Shown piece by piece: positions 46,959 through 59,399 of a DNA stretch of 64,000 nt (within the stretch, counting starts at the first letter, position 1; each line of letters begins with the position of its first letter). Source of the stretch: Albugo candida (taxonomy: Eukaryota > Oomycota > Peronosporomycetes > Albuginales); the NCBI GenBank assembly GCA_040437565.1, contig JBDOQK010000084.1, forward strand, positions 18,932 to 82,931, written 5' to 3'. A model generated the notes under the pieces. That model was given only the letters and a program-made list of their open reading frames with translations. It ran no database searches and had not been told where the DNA came from. The position numbers were made by a program, and so were the translations under genes.

Positions 46959-47602
46959 GAAAATTCACAGCATGAAGAACTCTTCTGCTTTTTCACTAGT
47001 GCGCGAGAACATCGATACTTCCATGCTGGTAGGAGTCTCGTTCCGCTGGGCTCTTTCTTTATGTGCAATATATATGCATACGCGAAACACTACAATTTCC
47101 ACGAAACCATTCGCATGCAAAAATTTCAGCTACTCAAAGTCTGTGATACGAGCCTACCACAGAAAATCCAATTAAATGATGCAAATTTGCACATACTTAC
47201 CTATCAACACGACAAAACATACGATCAAGTGGATCACGATCCAGGCGGGATAAATTTTGTATCCATGCAGACATAAAAGTTTTCATCTTCTTTGTAAGCG
47301 TTGGTTTTGTTCTTCTTGATCATCCAAGAAGATAGCAATATTAGGCGGCTTTTGAACTCACTCTATTTTTAGGAATCGTGCTTAATGGCTTGGTCGTCAA
47401 TTGCAGCTCAATATCTCTTGCTATTGTTAGTGTTTTAGGAGCCATCGAATTTCGGATCTCGAGATGGATCAATTCAACTAGTTTTTTCGAACGCAGAAAG
47501 AGAGTTGACCACCGCAAATCTACTATGAAGGGCTCTGGAGAAGTTTACGAAGCGCTTACTCATCATGATGCCCTCCCTGAGAAACCTTCCATTGTTTAAT
47601 CG
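46959..47602 (+). CDS. Candidate spliced gene fragment with a membrane segment
   Basis: The frame 46959-47276 reads smoothly and protein-like. It has AREHRYFHAGRSLVPLGSF, then a run with KHYNFHETIRMQKFQLL, then LTYQHDKTYDQVDHDPGG. It is followed by a possible intron (GTAAGC at about 47293, TTTTTAG ending at 47372). A second open piece at 47373-47599 has a hydrophobic segment (about SSISLAIVSVLGAIEF) and a charged tail ending in a stop. The phases do not join cleanly with that intron, so the splice sites or the model are wrong, or the gene is decayed. An upstream exon was sought near 46795 (a hydrophobic MNAPAAIVIHISVVL start) without success. I do not recognise the family. A single-pass membrane protein is the simplest reading. 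Confidence 0.3.
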
Positions 47603-48700
47603 GAAAGATGACATGATTGCTACAACGTCAAATGATGCTCATCCCCAATCGTTTGGCTAAATACACATTAGTAAACATCAGTGTCCCAAAAGAATGCTTT
47701 TATCCTGCTTTTAACAACACTGCTAAGACTTCTGTACCTATTCATTCAATGTTTCATTAGATTTCTAGCTTTTCCACATGATTTGAACGTACCGATACAA
47801 ACAAATGATGCATGGCATTTCACATAAATGGACGGCTCATTTCAAAAATTGAAGTAAGATGCAAACGACTCAGCTTAATTATCGATTCGCTGAAAACCTA
47901 GGCCACGGAGCTTTCGGAACGACAATGTGACGTCTGATTCGAAACCTTCATTGGGAGTTAACTATTTGGTTCAGCTTAACGTCTAACAGAGTATGGAAAA
48001 AAAATACCTTTGCTGTGCATGTACTCTGTTGTAGCACTTGCTCGCTCAACAGCGTATCTGCTTATTATATTGGCACAAGTGCGTTGCAAGAAAAATTTTC
48101 TTCTTCTTTTTTAGCTGACTAAATTGGTCCTTTCGTACTCCAAATAAAACCGTTCTTTAGTTGAGCCACCACAATTCGAATGAGGAAGAACCTCGATTCG
48201 AGAATAGTGGAAATCTATCAGAAAGTTCTTAAGTTTCTGAGAACTTGACTTCGTTACCATTTCATAAATCATTCCTTCGCTATCTAGAGCGCAGTAACGT
48301 TTTCGAGTCCTAGTGAGAAAATTTTAGTTGTTTCCGTCTCCAGCAAGGCACCGATATCTTTGGGAGATTCTCTACTTATCATTTCCGTCCGCGTACTAAG
48401 CAGATTGCAGAGCAGCTCGAAATTGGTTTGATAGATCCTCTAATTCAGCTAGAACTTGGTTACCGTGCGGGACACCTCTCACCATCAACTCCTAACTTCT
48501 TGAAGCCACATTGAGAATTTTCAATTTTTATGCCGCCTATACTTCTATCGTGACAATAATCTGTTTGTCAGTCAAGCATGATTAGTGTAGCTTAATGCCA
48601 AAATAAATACAATGTATTTCTTGGTTATTTTCTTTTTCGCATTCAACTTCCAATTCTGATTCCACCCCTTCACTACCACTGCAATAGCACCACCCAAAAC
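47603..48700. other. Intergenic, nothing recognised
   Basis: No open frame of note. It borders the DNA-transposon remnant. Confidence 0.45.
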
Positions 48701-48702
48701 AC

Positions 48703-49190
48703 GTGTACAGAAGCTCAAACTGGCCAGAACATCAAAAAGTTCGAAGTGAGGCTGTCAGAGCGATATTGGAAACTAACAATTCTAAGAAACAATTTCCCAA
48801 GCTCCCGATTTTAGTTAGTCAATTTTGGCCTACTGATGTGGAGGTGAACGAAGATTCGCAGCTTGAGGTCGAAGAGGTTGAGGTTTTCACTTATAATAAG
48901 GCAAACTTTGCAGCACTGAAAAATACACTCTGTTTCAAGCCGTCTTGGTACATTAGGAACTCGAGCCTTACTCTTCGACAAAAACGTGCAATAAACCGCA
49001 ATACTGCACTTGTTTCTCGCCCACCCGAGACGTACTTTTAAGTTATGAATCAAGATGCACAAGAAGTACCATACAATGAAAACGAAAGCAGGGAAACGGA
49101 TGACGAGGATGAGAATGATAACGAAATTGATGACAAGGGGGAAAGACACCTTGCCGTTGCAATGCTAAAAGCTTCTCGGCAGGCCAAATA
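48703..49190 (+). pseudogene. N-terminal region of the DNA-transposon ORF, or an adjoining hypothetical
   Basis: An acidic 112-residue frame (48703-49041) with VEVNEDSQLEVEEVEVF is followed in the same orientation by a strongly acidic stretch at about 49045-49135 (ESRETDDEDENDNEIDD) and then a basic patch. It ends about 200 bp before the recognisable transposase. Position and strand suggest it is the degenerate start of the same gene, but there is no motif to prove it. Confidence 0.4.
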
Positions 49191-49379
49191 GACACCGAAC
49201 AAAGCTCAACGTGCACGATTGACTGCAATCGCGTCTTATTCCGTCTTCTCTCAAAGTACTATGCTGTAAGTTGAGGCTGTTATTGAGTGTATTTTTTGTA
49301 TGAACTTATCGTTATTTTGAGGATGCTTCATTTCTTTGGAAGCTTAAAGCCTCAGTAGCTATTTCCCTGGCAGTCGGGA

Positions 49380-50860
49380 AAGGATCATGAATTCGTCGAT
49401 TGCTTCTCACTCGGGGAACCATGTATCTCGCCAATGGTCATATTCCGATTTGCAAGAAAGGCCACTTTTTCAAGTCACGCAGCTTCTTGATAGATGAAGA
49501 AATTCTTGCCAGAGTTCGATTGTATCTCCGTCAGAACAAATGCAAAATTGACCCCGCTAAATTCACCGATCATGTCAATCATCACATTCTTCCCAATTCA
49601 GGAAGCATCAAAGTGATTTTTGTTATGACCGCAATCGGATGGATGCAGAGACTGGGACTACAGTATTCTGATGTTCGCAAAGGAATTTTCGTCGATGGTC
49701 ATGAATGCCTCGATATTCTTGAATACTGTACTATCTTCCTGTAGCGCATGGGAGATCTTGAAGTGCGGATGCCAATATTCCCGGGAAAAGATATGAATAT
49801 TGAAACCTGGCCAGTGGGAGCGTCGATCATTCTGGTAACACACGATGAAAGCACCTTTGAAGCACACGATGGTCAGAAGAATCTATGCATGCAGGATGGG
49901 CAGCAACCACTTCGAAAAGAAGAAATAGGAAGATCGATCCATTTCAGGAAATCTTGTCTGATGTTGGGGTCGCTTATCACTTAGTGATTTATAGCATCTC
50001 GAACATCCCAGCATCCCAAAAGAAGCGTGTGGTACAATGCACCCTGGCAAGAATCATGATGGATGTTGTGCTGGCGAAGATCTTTTCAAAAAAGTGAGGG
50101 ATCGTGCAATTTCAATCTTTGAAGCATAGTACCCCACATCCAAAGCCCTCTTCGCATTTGACAATGCTACAAGTCATGCTGCATCTGCTGCTGATGCACT
50201 TTTCGGGAAAAGAATGAATTTGGGATCAGGTGGAAAAGAACCCAAGATGCGCAATAGAAGAATAAAAGATAGCACAGTCCAGCCAATGTGCTTTCCTGAC
50301 ACTCATCCTGGTGTTACTCTTCGAGATGATAGAGCTACTAAGTTGAAATGCTATACATTTGAATTTGCATCATGTTTTTAACCCTTCTATCTCCTTCAGG
50401 TTTGCCAAAGGGATTGAAGGTGGTTTTAACTGAGAAGGGCTTGTCGAAAGATGGAATGTGCCTCCATAGCAAATACAAGTGCCGTGGCTCAACAATGTGA
50501 TGAGCAAGAAGTACAATTGACTCGAACATGACTTCATGGAGGGGATATGCATGTTGGAAGAACTCGTCGTTGCTGCTGGACACATGGTACTATTTTATCC
50601 AGCCTTTCACTGTGAGATGAACTTTATTATGAGCTTCTGGGGTGCTGCCAAAGTTAAAGCTCGTAAAAACTGTGACTACAGCTGGAAAAGCCTGGTTAGC
50701 AAAGTTCCTAAGGCTCTAGAATCTGTCCCCCTCACAACCATTCACGCCATGCATAGAAATGTTTGCGATACATTGATGTATATCGGAAGGATTTGACGGG
50801 GAAGGCTGCTGAATATGCCGTGAAGAAATACCGATCCCACCGTCGAGTATTCAACTCTAT
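49380..50860 (+). pseudogene. Decayed DDE transposase of a DNA transposon
   Basis: Plus-strand frames follow a DDE transposase type common in fungi and other eukaryotes. The first part has VRKGIFVDGHECLDILEY (about 49670-49725). Catalytic region 1 is VTHDESTFEAHDGQ (aspartate at 49844), followed by GQQPLRKE. Region 2 is ALFAFDNATSHAA (aspartate at about 50159). Region 3 is EMNFIMSFWGAAK (50620-50655), then VPKALESVPLTTI. The order and motifs recall IS630/Tc1/mariner-like enzymes. In region 3 the usual glutamate after NFI is a methionine (codon at 50629). The gene changes frame several times, for example after about 49984 and again between 50100 and 50536, so it is dead. Terminal inverted repeats were not found. 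Confidence 0.75.
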
Positions 50861-53800
50861 CATGATGGACATCAACGTGGCTGGTGTAACTGATGAATGA
50901 AATGTACATATGATCGTTGAATGTTTTTGTAAAGAAATAGCAACGAGTGTCGACTGTTTTAACAGGAGGAAAGTGATTAGAGAGGTTGAGTCATTTGATT
51001 GGCCATGGTATTTTTGGATTTCTTTTTGGGCTGGTCAAAATTTTGCTGCCCAATCCAAGCTACTTGAAATTTTTGGGTTTTAGAAGTCCCATATCCGCAA
51101 GAAATAAAATGAACATAAATCTGAGTCTGTCGTATTCAGGCTTATTTTCTTTAGTCCCTGTGACAGAGCCAGATTTTGATCAAGATAAATCCTACCGGCT
51201 GTGATACACCCCGAACGACCCCTTAAAATGTATATGGTTATAGATGTACCGTTCTATAAGAGACACAAAAGCTATCAAGCTATCAAGCGATGAGGCTTCC
51301 AAACGCTCAAATGAGAACAAGAATGCCTTTAGATAGCTGGCTATAGGTGCGTACGCGAATTTGCCGATTGCAAGTGGAGAATTTGGTAATATGATGTAAT
51401 CCATTACATATTTACCAATGGATTGTGACTTTCTAAACGAAGGACGGCATGTTAATGCGGTATACCATATTTTAGGCAGCAAGCTCACGCCAGATATTGC
51501 TTTTTTGGCAGCGACCAGGAATGCTTGTGCTAAGTGGCTAATAAATCGGGAAGCACTGGCAACAAGCTCAATCTTAGCGAAAAAAGCAAGATTTTCCTTG
51601 CAGGTAAAGTATTCGGTCTGAATCCATCTGATATATGCTTTCTAGGCTTTGATTGTATGTCCAGTGGAAACTGAACGTCTTGCTCTGGAATAGTATTAGC
51701 GTCAATGGAGTGTTTATGACTCTTATGATAGATTTGTCACAAGCGCCAAAGAACGTCCTCTACGATTTCGCTAACGATAGCATTGACGATGACGGAGCAA
51801 ATTTGGACAAATAGGGGGGGGCTATGTTTGCTCAGAAGTTTCTTGCATATTAAATTTGCACAGTAAGCTTTCAAATTGTCCAACGAAGATAGCTTCTCTA
51901 GGTGGACAATGACAAATTGCTTGCATTGCGAATAAATCGGTATTCGATCCACAAGATCCACAAGAGCGGTACGGAAGATTCGATAGCTTTCAAACAGATC
52001 TCCTTTGTCAACCCCTCGAGAACAGTTCCTTTGGTAAACTCACGGATTTTCCGATTGTTGAAGGCCCATTTCGATGTCATCATCCTCCGGTGCACGGCTG
52101 AAAAACATTCATTGACGAAAAGATTTTGATTATCGAAGCTCTTCTAGTTTTTTTGCCTCACTCTGTGGGTTTACCTAAAATCTTGTTGCAAAATTCCATC
52201 CTCCCTTTCATGAAAAAAATTCTCTTCTTCAGACTTCGAGGCTTCGCTAAAGAGGCTGTCGACAACTGGAGTCATGACGCTAAAGACTTTGTCAGCATCT
52301 TCTGGAGGTTGCGCGTTCAAGCAAATAAGACTAAATATTATTGCTAGAGCTCGAAGCATCTATGCACTAGACGGTGATTATGCGAATGACCAGTGAGCAG
52401 TGTATTCGACCAGAAGTAGACCTAGTTGGATTCCACGTTTGGTATTCTGTATCAGAAACTAGTTATTTGAAACAATGTGATTGAAACTAGGGCATGTTTA
52501 AGTACTTTTACGCATGCATGTGCCCGGTGGATCGCAAAAAGAATATTACAATAATTTCTTGATGGTCTGATTTAACAATCGGATTCCTACATCAGAAATG
52601 TCTCCAAAAGTCTGAGCCATCCCCACGAATAAGCGCATAAGACTTTATGAAAGGCGTGTACCACAATGCAACGCTGCCATTAAGCAAATATCCGAATTTT
52701 GATGCTTCTAAATCGATAACAACGAGAATAAGGAATGCTTACAATATTCCATGCATTCTTTCATCCAATGGAACGCTTCCGTAGAAGTTAGCTCACCTTC
52801 AACAAACCACTTCTATATTTATCATTTCTAATAAAAGAGCTCGTGGAGGAGTTGGCTCGGAGCACGACGTTCGAACACGTTTATTAAGTTTAGATTGCTG
52901 ATTACACTAGATGAAATATTAGAATCTTCAGCATGGCCTTTAGTGTCCAATGTGGTCTACACCATCAACATAATGAAATATATCAACATCGTGGATCCCA
53001 TTACATGATAAGATCCGAATCATGTAGTATGAATTGATTTGCATCGGCCACTTAACGGATCTCTTTGTATCGAAAGTCTTGACTCTGTGTTGCCCCTATA
53101 TTAAAAAGAAAAGCGAACATGATCGCGTTCATTATGAGTATATACTTTACATACATATTCCAGCTTCGGTTAGCCAACAGCGCTGCGTTCGACGTGTGGG
53201 ATATTCGCCAATAACTGTCGCTGAAATAGAGAGCTTGGGCTGCGAAGAAACTTCATATAAAGTCGCATAGACATTTAGAGCTGTTAGTCCAGTGGTCTTT
53301 CACGCATAGTGTCGCAATGGCATCAGCCAATCATATTACCGGAAATTTGTCCCGCTAATCGGATACAGATATTCGCAGTTAAGGAACAATGTAAAGGCCG
53401 GGCATCAAATCCCACCAATCAAGAATTAAAGATCTTACAAACGAAAAAAAACGCCCCGGAACTCAACAAGTTAGAAAAAAAACTAGGGTGGTTTTCTTAT
53501 CTGAATCAGATTTTGTCTACGGACTAGTTGTCGTTCAATATATTATGAGATGAAATGAGCTCCATTTTCTTCGCGTTTGTAGAGTCAACAAACTTCGTGT
53601 AGAATGCCTTTGCTGACGAAAACATATCTACAGGGATGATATCAGCATCATATAGTACGAGCGGCTAGACAATAATGCATTGCTCGAGCTGATAAGACGG
53701 CCGTCAGCCGCATGGTTCAATGTGCAAGTGAGATTGGGCATCATTATAATATCTCAAGTGAGTCGTACAAGACCATTCGTAATTCTGGCACGCTTATATC

Positions 53801-56279
53801 CAAATGGCCTTTCAGAGAAAGCCAACTTTTTGAAACGATCAATAAGAGTGCTTCAAAGCAACGGATAAGTGAGGTTACATTACGCATCCCACTTTATAAT
53901 AAATTATAAAGCCGAATGATCGGAGCTTATATTTCTAATACTTTGGAGCAATTCAATTGTCGCAATTACGCAGCTATAAAAGATTTGGGACACCGAGAAG
54001 GCTATATGATCACTGTTATCCAGCTTTTGAGTCTTACAAACCGTTTGATTTGAAAGTTCAGCAATAAATAGAATTTAACTGAAGAATATCGATAAACAAC
54101 TCTGATTTGGCTTGAATATAATCAGCTTCTCAGAGGTTTTCCAGATCCTACCTACCCACTCCATGAAAACAACTATATTAATTCTGCGATGTTATCTCCT
54201 TCGCGAATTCCTAAACATAAGCTGCTTTGCTTGCCAGCCGTCAGTGCCTGATTTGAGAGGTAAATAAAAGAGTCGACGCACGAATCATGTATTTCACGTG
54301 TCTTTTCTGGGTAAAATTAGGCACGACCCCTCCGTTGTCTTTCTAACAGACCATTTTGGTTGCTACAAGGAAGGTCGGCGTACGGAGAAAATCTTGATTT
54401 TTTTATATCTTTAGCTAATCTCGGCATATTTTAATGGACTTCAGAGAGAGCAAAGTGCTTTCGACTTGTAGCTGATTTGGCCTAACAGTATAAAACTCAA
54501 ACACGTTTTTCGTCCTTTCGTGAACTAACTTACTCTCATTACATGACGCCTTAGAAAATAATCGCGCATCAAACTAGCACGAAGCAACTTATTTAATAAT
54601 GAAGGTACAGAAAACGTTTGAGCGCTACCATTTCGATTTTGTTGAATTTCGGCACGGTAAGCTACCTGCGCCGAAATAAGTTTCTACTACATAATTAAAC
54701 TAACGATATTCTCAACTTTGCATGCGTTGACACAGACACTCCACATAATCATTGCTCTCGTAAACCTAGTTACTTCAAGAGAATAATCACGGTATGAAAC
54801 AGATGAAGGTACTCTAATTTTTCCATTATCCAAATTCCCTTTCAGTTTTATCACAAATTAGAGGCTCTTTTTTTTAAATCTGACTGATACTCTGTCTTTT
54901 TCTACTCCTACAACAAACTTACAAGCAACAGAGCTACCTCTGCTCTGATTTCTTGAGTCGTTGATATATTGATTTGATCACGTCGAATGGGCTCATTGCT
55001 ATCATGGGTTCATGAATCTTTTCGTTTTCTCACTAATGACGTCAAGTGCTTATTAATTACTCAAGCATGTAACCTTTGATCACACCTTTTCTTCAGAAGC
55101 TTCCATATCAGCGGTCACCTCAGTTCTTTCGTTTACCCTTCTTCTAAATGGCCAACTTTAACAACTTAACGCCTTAGTACCGCCTTGTTGATTACTTGGG
55201 AGACGGTATGTCTATTATCCTCAACAGGATGAAAATGTTTGAAATGAGAGCGAGACAGTGAAATAAGCATACATTCTTTAAAGGTATCAATCATGTCTAC
55301 AAAGCACTTTCACCAATTTTATTTCTGAAGATATATAATAGTACGAAAAAACGACGGTGTCATTCTTTCGTGCAAACCATGGTTTCGAATGATCCGACAC
55401 GTCGAATCAGTTGTTCAAAGCTTCACTTACTCAAGGGATAGCCTTTTTTCTCTGCACTGGTCCCCGTCTCAGGAAGTAATACTTTCCGATACATTCGCAT
55501 CTTGTCCACATAGGAACAGGTTACCTTGTGATTCAAAGCAGTATTTCTCCTTAATTTCTCGGCTTCCCATTCATGCCGGTGACACCACAATACATTGTTT
55601 TGTAGTAATTGTTCCTTGTGACCACTTATGGTCTAATAAGGTGACAGAAGATATGTAGACTCTGGTGGCACATATGGGACAAATCCTTATTGTACCTTTA
55701 GTTCTCTACACGCTTATATGTATTCCTGAGCGAAATCATAAAGTAGAAGTCGAATACAATTGCAAATCGCTTCTTTCTTTACACAATTACCCTTTCTGAT
55801 GATCCATTCAATGAAACTGTTTTTAGGGTATACTCTTTCTGTTAATAACAGTCTGAATCACTTTCATCAATCTATCAAATCATCTTCGACGTTTTCAACA
55901 CGAGTACTAGCACGATATTTCCTTCTATAGAGTCAGTAAAAATGCAGACCAGGATGACAAGTGTAAGGATTTGAGACGTCTAGCAGCATCCCATCAAAAC
56001 CTCCATTCAGATTAAAGTGACTCGGTTTATCGCACTTGCCCACTTATCAAAACGAACGAGAGTGGACGCTTAAAATAGGTCTGCCCTTCCGTCTCTTTGC
56101 AATTAATTCATAGAACCGATTGAGAATACAGAGTCTTTCTTTTGGCTACTTCGAGTGTTAGCAGACAAAAAGCCGGATTGTCACCATTCACCCCTGCACT
56201 TGTTTACATTTTTGGTTATACGTATGCAACAAGTCAACTGAGGTCACTATAGCTTCTGAAAAGCTATCACCGGCTACTG
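50861..56279. other. Intergenic, no nameable gene
   Basis: More than 5 kb of AT-rich sequence with short frames only (for example 51418-51621, 51902-52129, 53034-53270, 53309-53527, 55389-55658, all plus). None shows a motif I recognise. At 51733-51800 the translation with YDFANDSIDDDGAN resembles a stretch at 38.5 kb. Confidence 0.45.
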
Positions 56280-56398
56280 ATGAAGCTCGTTGTCTTGATG
56301 TTGACAGCAGCCACTCACGATCCTGTTACTGCTATGTGTAATCTTTGGTATCTCTTAATGAGCTATGATTTTCGCTTCAACCACTCTACTGTCCTGGA
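56280..56398 (+). CDS. Short signal-peptide-like ORF interrupted by a SINE
   Basis: The frame starts with MKLVVLMLTAATHDPVTA, which looks like a minimal signal peptide. It runs in unique sequence to 56398 (about 40 codons) and then enters the SINE. Beyond the SINE, after the second target-site copy, the same frame would run about 16 more codons (from 56659) before a TAA, so the empty site would have held an ORF of roughly 54 codons. It has no known relative. At this length chance is a serious alternative. Confidence 0.25.
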
Positions 56399-56642
56399 TT
56401 GTCAAGGATTTCATTACACTGTTTATCTGGTTTTTGAACTCCTTTCCTTATCCTATCATGAGTCTCTGACCGTGTGAATATCACTTAAGTCTGACTTCAA
56501 ACCTAGATAGGCAGATATTTTCCAAGCATATTGCTTGGGTGGGCTCAAAACGCTGCCCACACTGCCGGGAATCGAACAAACGAACTCCGGCAGGGGGTCC
56601 GTGCGCTCAAATGCTTAACCGACTGAGCTGGGTACGAACCCT
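56399..56642 (-). mobile_element. tRNA-derived SINE, copy 3, with 16-bp target duplication
   Basis: A complete 244-bp unit on the minus strand flanked by the perfect duplication ACTCTACTGTCCTGGA (56383-56398 and 56643-56658). The A-box-like TACCCAGCTCAGTCGG is at 56619-56634 and the B-box-like GTTCGATTCC at 56568-56577. An internal hairpin (CCAAGC...GCTTGG) and the tail ending CTTGACAA match copies 1 and 2. The unbroken 16-bp duplication fixes the SINE's ends to the base and indicates a fairly recent insertion by a LINE-type endonuclease. Confidence 0.93.
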
Positions 56643-57251
56643 ACTCTACTGTCCTGGAGAATACCGGCTGTATCGATCTAAGGCACCTATCAGAGACAGA
56701 ATAATAAAACTTTATCTGTAAACCGTTCGAAGGCGACAAAGCGGAAACTCAGCCTTACGAGTCGCGTTTAAGTGTATATGTGTATTACTGAAAGCTTCAT
56801 AGTGGAGCTTACGGGACGGGTGACGGATATATTTTTGACGGGCATCGCTTTTTAAAATACTAACGTCGTTTATACACTCTGTTCACATATCATGGGTTTA
56901 TGATCTGAACCTCAAGAAGACTACTTTGGATGTGTCAGCTCCGCGTTTTCTTAAAAAAGGTGGTTTGAATATTTATTAGCAGTGCCAAAATTAGAAATTA
57001 GGAAAACTATGTGAGGATCAAGACAAGCGGGGCAGTCAAACCGCCGTGTATGGAGTTCTTTTAGTACGTCAGGATAAAGAACCATTTGCAACGAGACATG
57101 ATTCTACGGTTTCTATACCAGAGCTATTTATCGTGTTCACACCTCGTATACAATTCCTGTGATAAACAATTACTCGAAAAAGCTTTTTGTATGTCGGCTG
57201 GAGTTATTTCTGTGAGTTACACTGCTTTGATGTATTCCTTATTCTACATGA

Positions 57252-59318
57252 TTATTTCTGGGATCGTGTTTCTCTCGAAGAGATGTCTTCTCCTGTCAGT
57301 TGCCGAAGTCCAACAAGACGCTCAAGTTGAGTTCGACGCGTGTCATAATTCAGACTCACACAATTTTTTCCAAGACAAGATTTGAGAATGAGTGATGATG
57401 TCTGATGCATCCAAACAGAACCTCCTGTTGTTGATTCTGTCATACGCGAAACAAACTTCTGTGTGCTGAAGTAGGCAATCCACACAATCAAATTGTTAAT
57501 GGACTAACGCGATATTGCTATATCTTGACCAGGTTTGTCGGGGAGAATCCGATTGCAATTGGTCTGAAGAGATAGCTTGGGTTAAACCATCTATATTCGG
57601 AGATGTGTTATGATTTTGAGGGGGCCAAACACCCACGGGAACGCGAATCTTAAAAAATGTGTTGATAAATATTTTCTCCGTTGATTTAGGTGGGAGTGTT
57701 GATAAATAATGTTGGTGATAGTAACAAAACCTCTGGGGGACAACTTGAATCCTGTTACATGAGTCTATACTGCGATTCTCTACAACCGTTTGGATTGACG
57801 CCTTGAAAGCCTCCAAAGCAAGTTCTGAAATGGCGATTAGAAGTGAAAATTTAGTGAGAGTGTAGATATCCAGTGATTTTATAGCCCCCATAAAAGCGGT
57901 TCTTAGGCACGTGAGACAACGATCCACCGCCGAAGACCGGTGGAACGACAAAAAGCAATGATCAGACTGCTCTTCAGTCTTCTGAGGATCAGAATGTATC
58001 TGATACATTCCTACATTCATCATATGATTCGTAATATATCGCTTGCAGGCGGCTCCTTCCAGCATTTGCACCAATTTCCATGAATTGCAAGATGGTTGTA
58101 CTTCAGAAGGATCAGTTAGGATCATTGCTTCCCTTCCTGAAAAATCGAGCACCACAGGAGCTCCACGAAAATGTTTGAGAATACAGCGTATACATCTCGA
58201 AACAAAGTTTTCCTTCGACTTGACGTATATACAGACGCGCTCTTGTAGCTTAGTATATTCAAGGTGTGGGTTGATGTTAAAGCATTCTCTGGATAAGAAA
58301 ACCTTTGAATGGCCTTTTCCATCCTTTTATAAGCCATATGATTCAAAATTTGTCTCATTTGCTCCAAGCTCATTGATGTCTCATACTGGACAATCGGTAT
58401 ATGAGCTCCTTTCTGTTTGTTGAGCTGGTCATCAGACGCTTGATGTGTTGGAAAAAGGTAAGCCATATCCTTACAAACGTGCAAAGGCCAGCCATAAATT
58501 TTCGAGCAAAATGTTTTCTTACAATTGATAATTTTGTGTGCATATTTGTGAATGCTACGAAAAATGCACAGCTCAGCTAAGCTTCTCAAGCCACTATAAA
58601 ATAAGAAATATGTTCGAACGGCTAACGCTTCACTGTGCATAGCCAAACATTCTCGACAAACAGCTTCTTCTAAGTAAGATGGGATTATCATGCATTGGAG
58701 TGACCAGCGGAAATCTTGCCGGTATTCCGTTCGTATTTTAATCCAGTTGATCATATTTGAGATAACAAAAGCTTGATGTGATAATATGGAAGGTCTTGAG
58801 TTTCTTCCAGAAAAGAATGGAATTTCCAAAACTTGTTTGCGTTTAGATAACGTTTTTGACTTCTTTTTATGTAATAGAATTGCGGTCCATCCATCAGCAT
58901 TTACTTCTGTCTCTGCGAACACTATCCGCTTTGCGAGTTGGTTACGACTATTCTCCAGCTTATTTGGTATATTTTTAGAGATTTTCATCCGAGAATCGCT
59001 CCGGGCTGGATCATTGAGGACGTATCCCCCAGGAGTAGGAGATGATATGATAAATTCACGCTCGTAACTGCAATGAGAAATCACCGTTTTGATGATACTT
59101 GAATGACGTCCATCGATCCAGTATAGTCTATAATCCTTACTGACTTCGATTAAATCAATTCTTTTAATCCCTATGGAGAGAACGAGACATCGGTGACACG
59201 CTGAAAAACTTCTTGTATTTTCAGCCGTAACATTCAAGATTCCTGATGTCATAAAATTGACCTGTGAGCACGACACAAGCGTGGTGAGAAGCGAAACGCA
59301 CATCGCAGTGCTCAACAT
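57252..59318 (-). pseudogene. Fossil CCG-type effector, closest relative of the 41-kb gene
   Basis: The copy starts at 59318 (MLSTAMCVSLLTTLVSCSQ, a signal peptide) and keeps a 398-residue open frame to 58122. It has C41, C44 and G50 (CHRCLVLSIG, an exact CX2CX5G) and module 2 (VCRECLAMHSEALAVRTYF). Later modules follow downstream in other frames: a CX2CX5G pair CLTCLRTAFMG in 57496-58155 and the last module's STTGGSVWMHQ stretch at 57252-57491. The alignment with the 41-kb protein runs end to end. The copy is broken, with about two breaks. Whether the first 398 residues are still made as a shorter secreted protein cannot be told. Plus-strand frames at 57086-57385, 58043-58423 and 58786-59067 are antisense shadows. 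Confidence 0.8.
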
Positions 59319-59364
59319 GATTTTTTTTGGCTCGCTGGCGTGAAATAAAGATGAGCACGTGGTA

Positions 59365-59388
59365 TTATATTAACCAATCGCAACACCT
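59365..59388 (-). promoter_or_regulatory. Upstream block shared with the 41-kb CCG gene
   Basis: The minus-strand counterpart of 40941-40964: AGGTGT, GATTGGTT and ATAT in the same order and spacing. It lies 47 bp before the start codon, against 97 bp at the other gene. A TTCACGC word nearer the start is also common to both. Confidence 0.5.
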
Positions 59389-59399
59389 TTTTCGGAACT

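Noticed and set aside
58786-59067. 93-residue plus-strand ORF
   Set aside because: Antisense to the well-supported CCG fossil reading frame.
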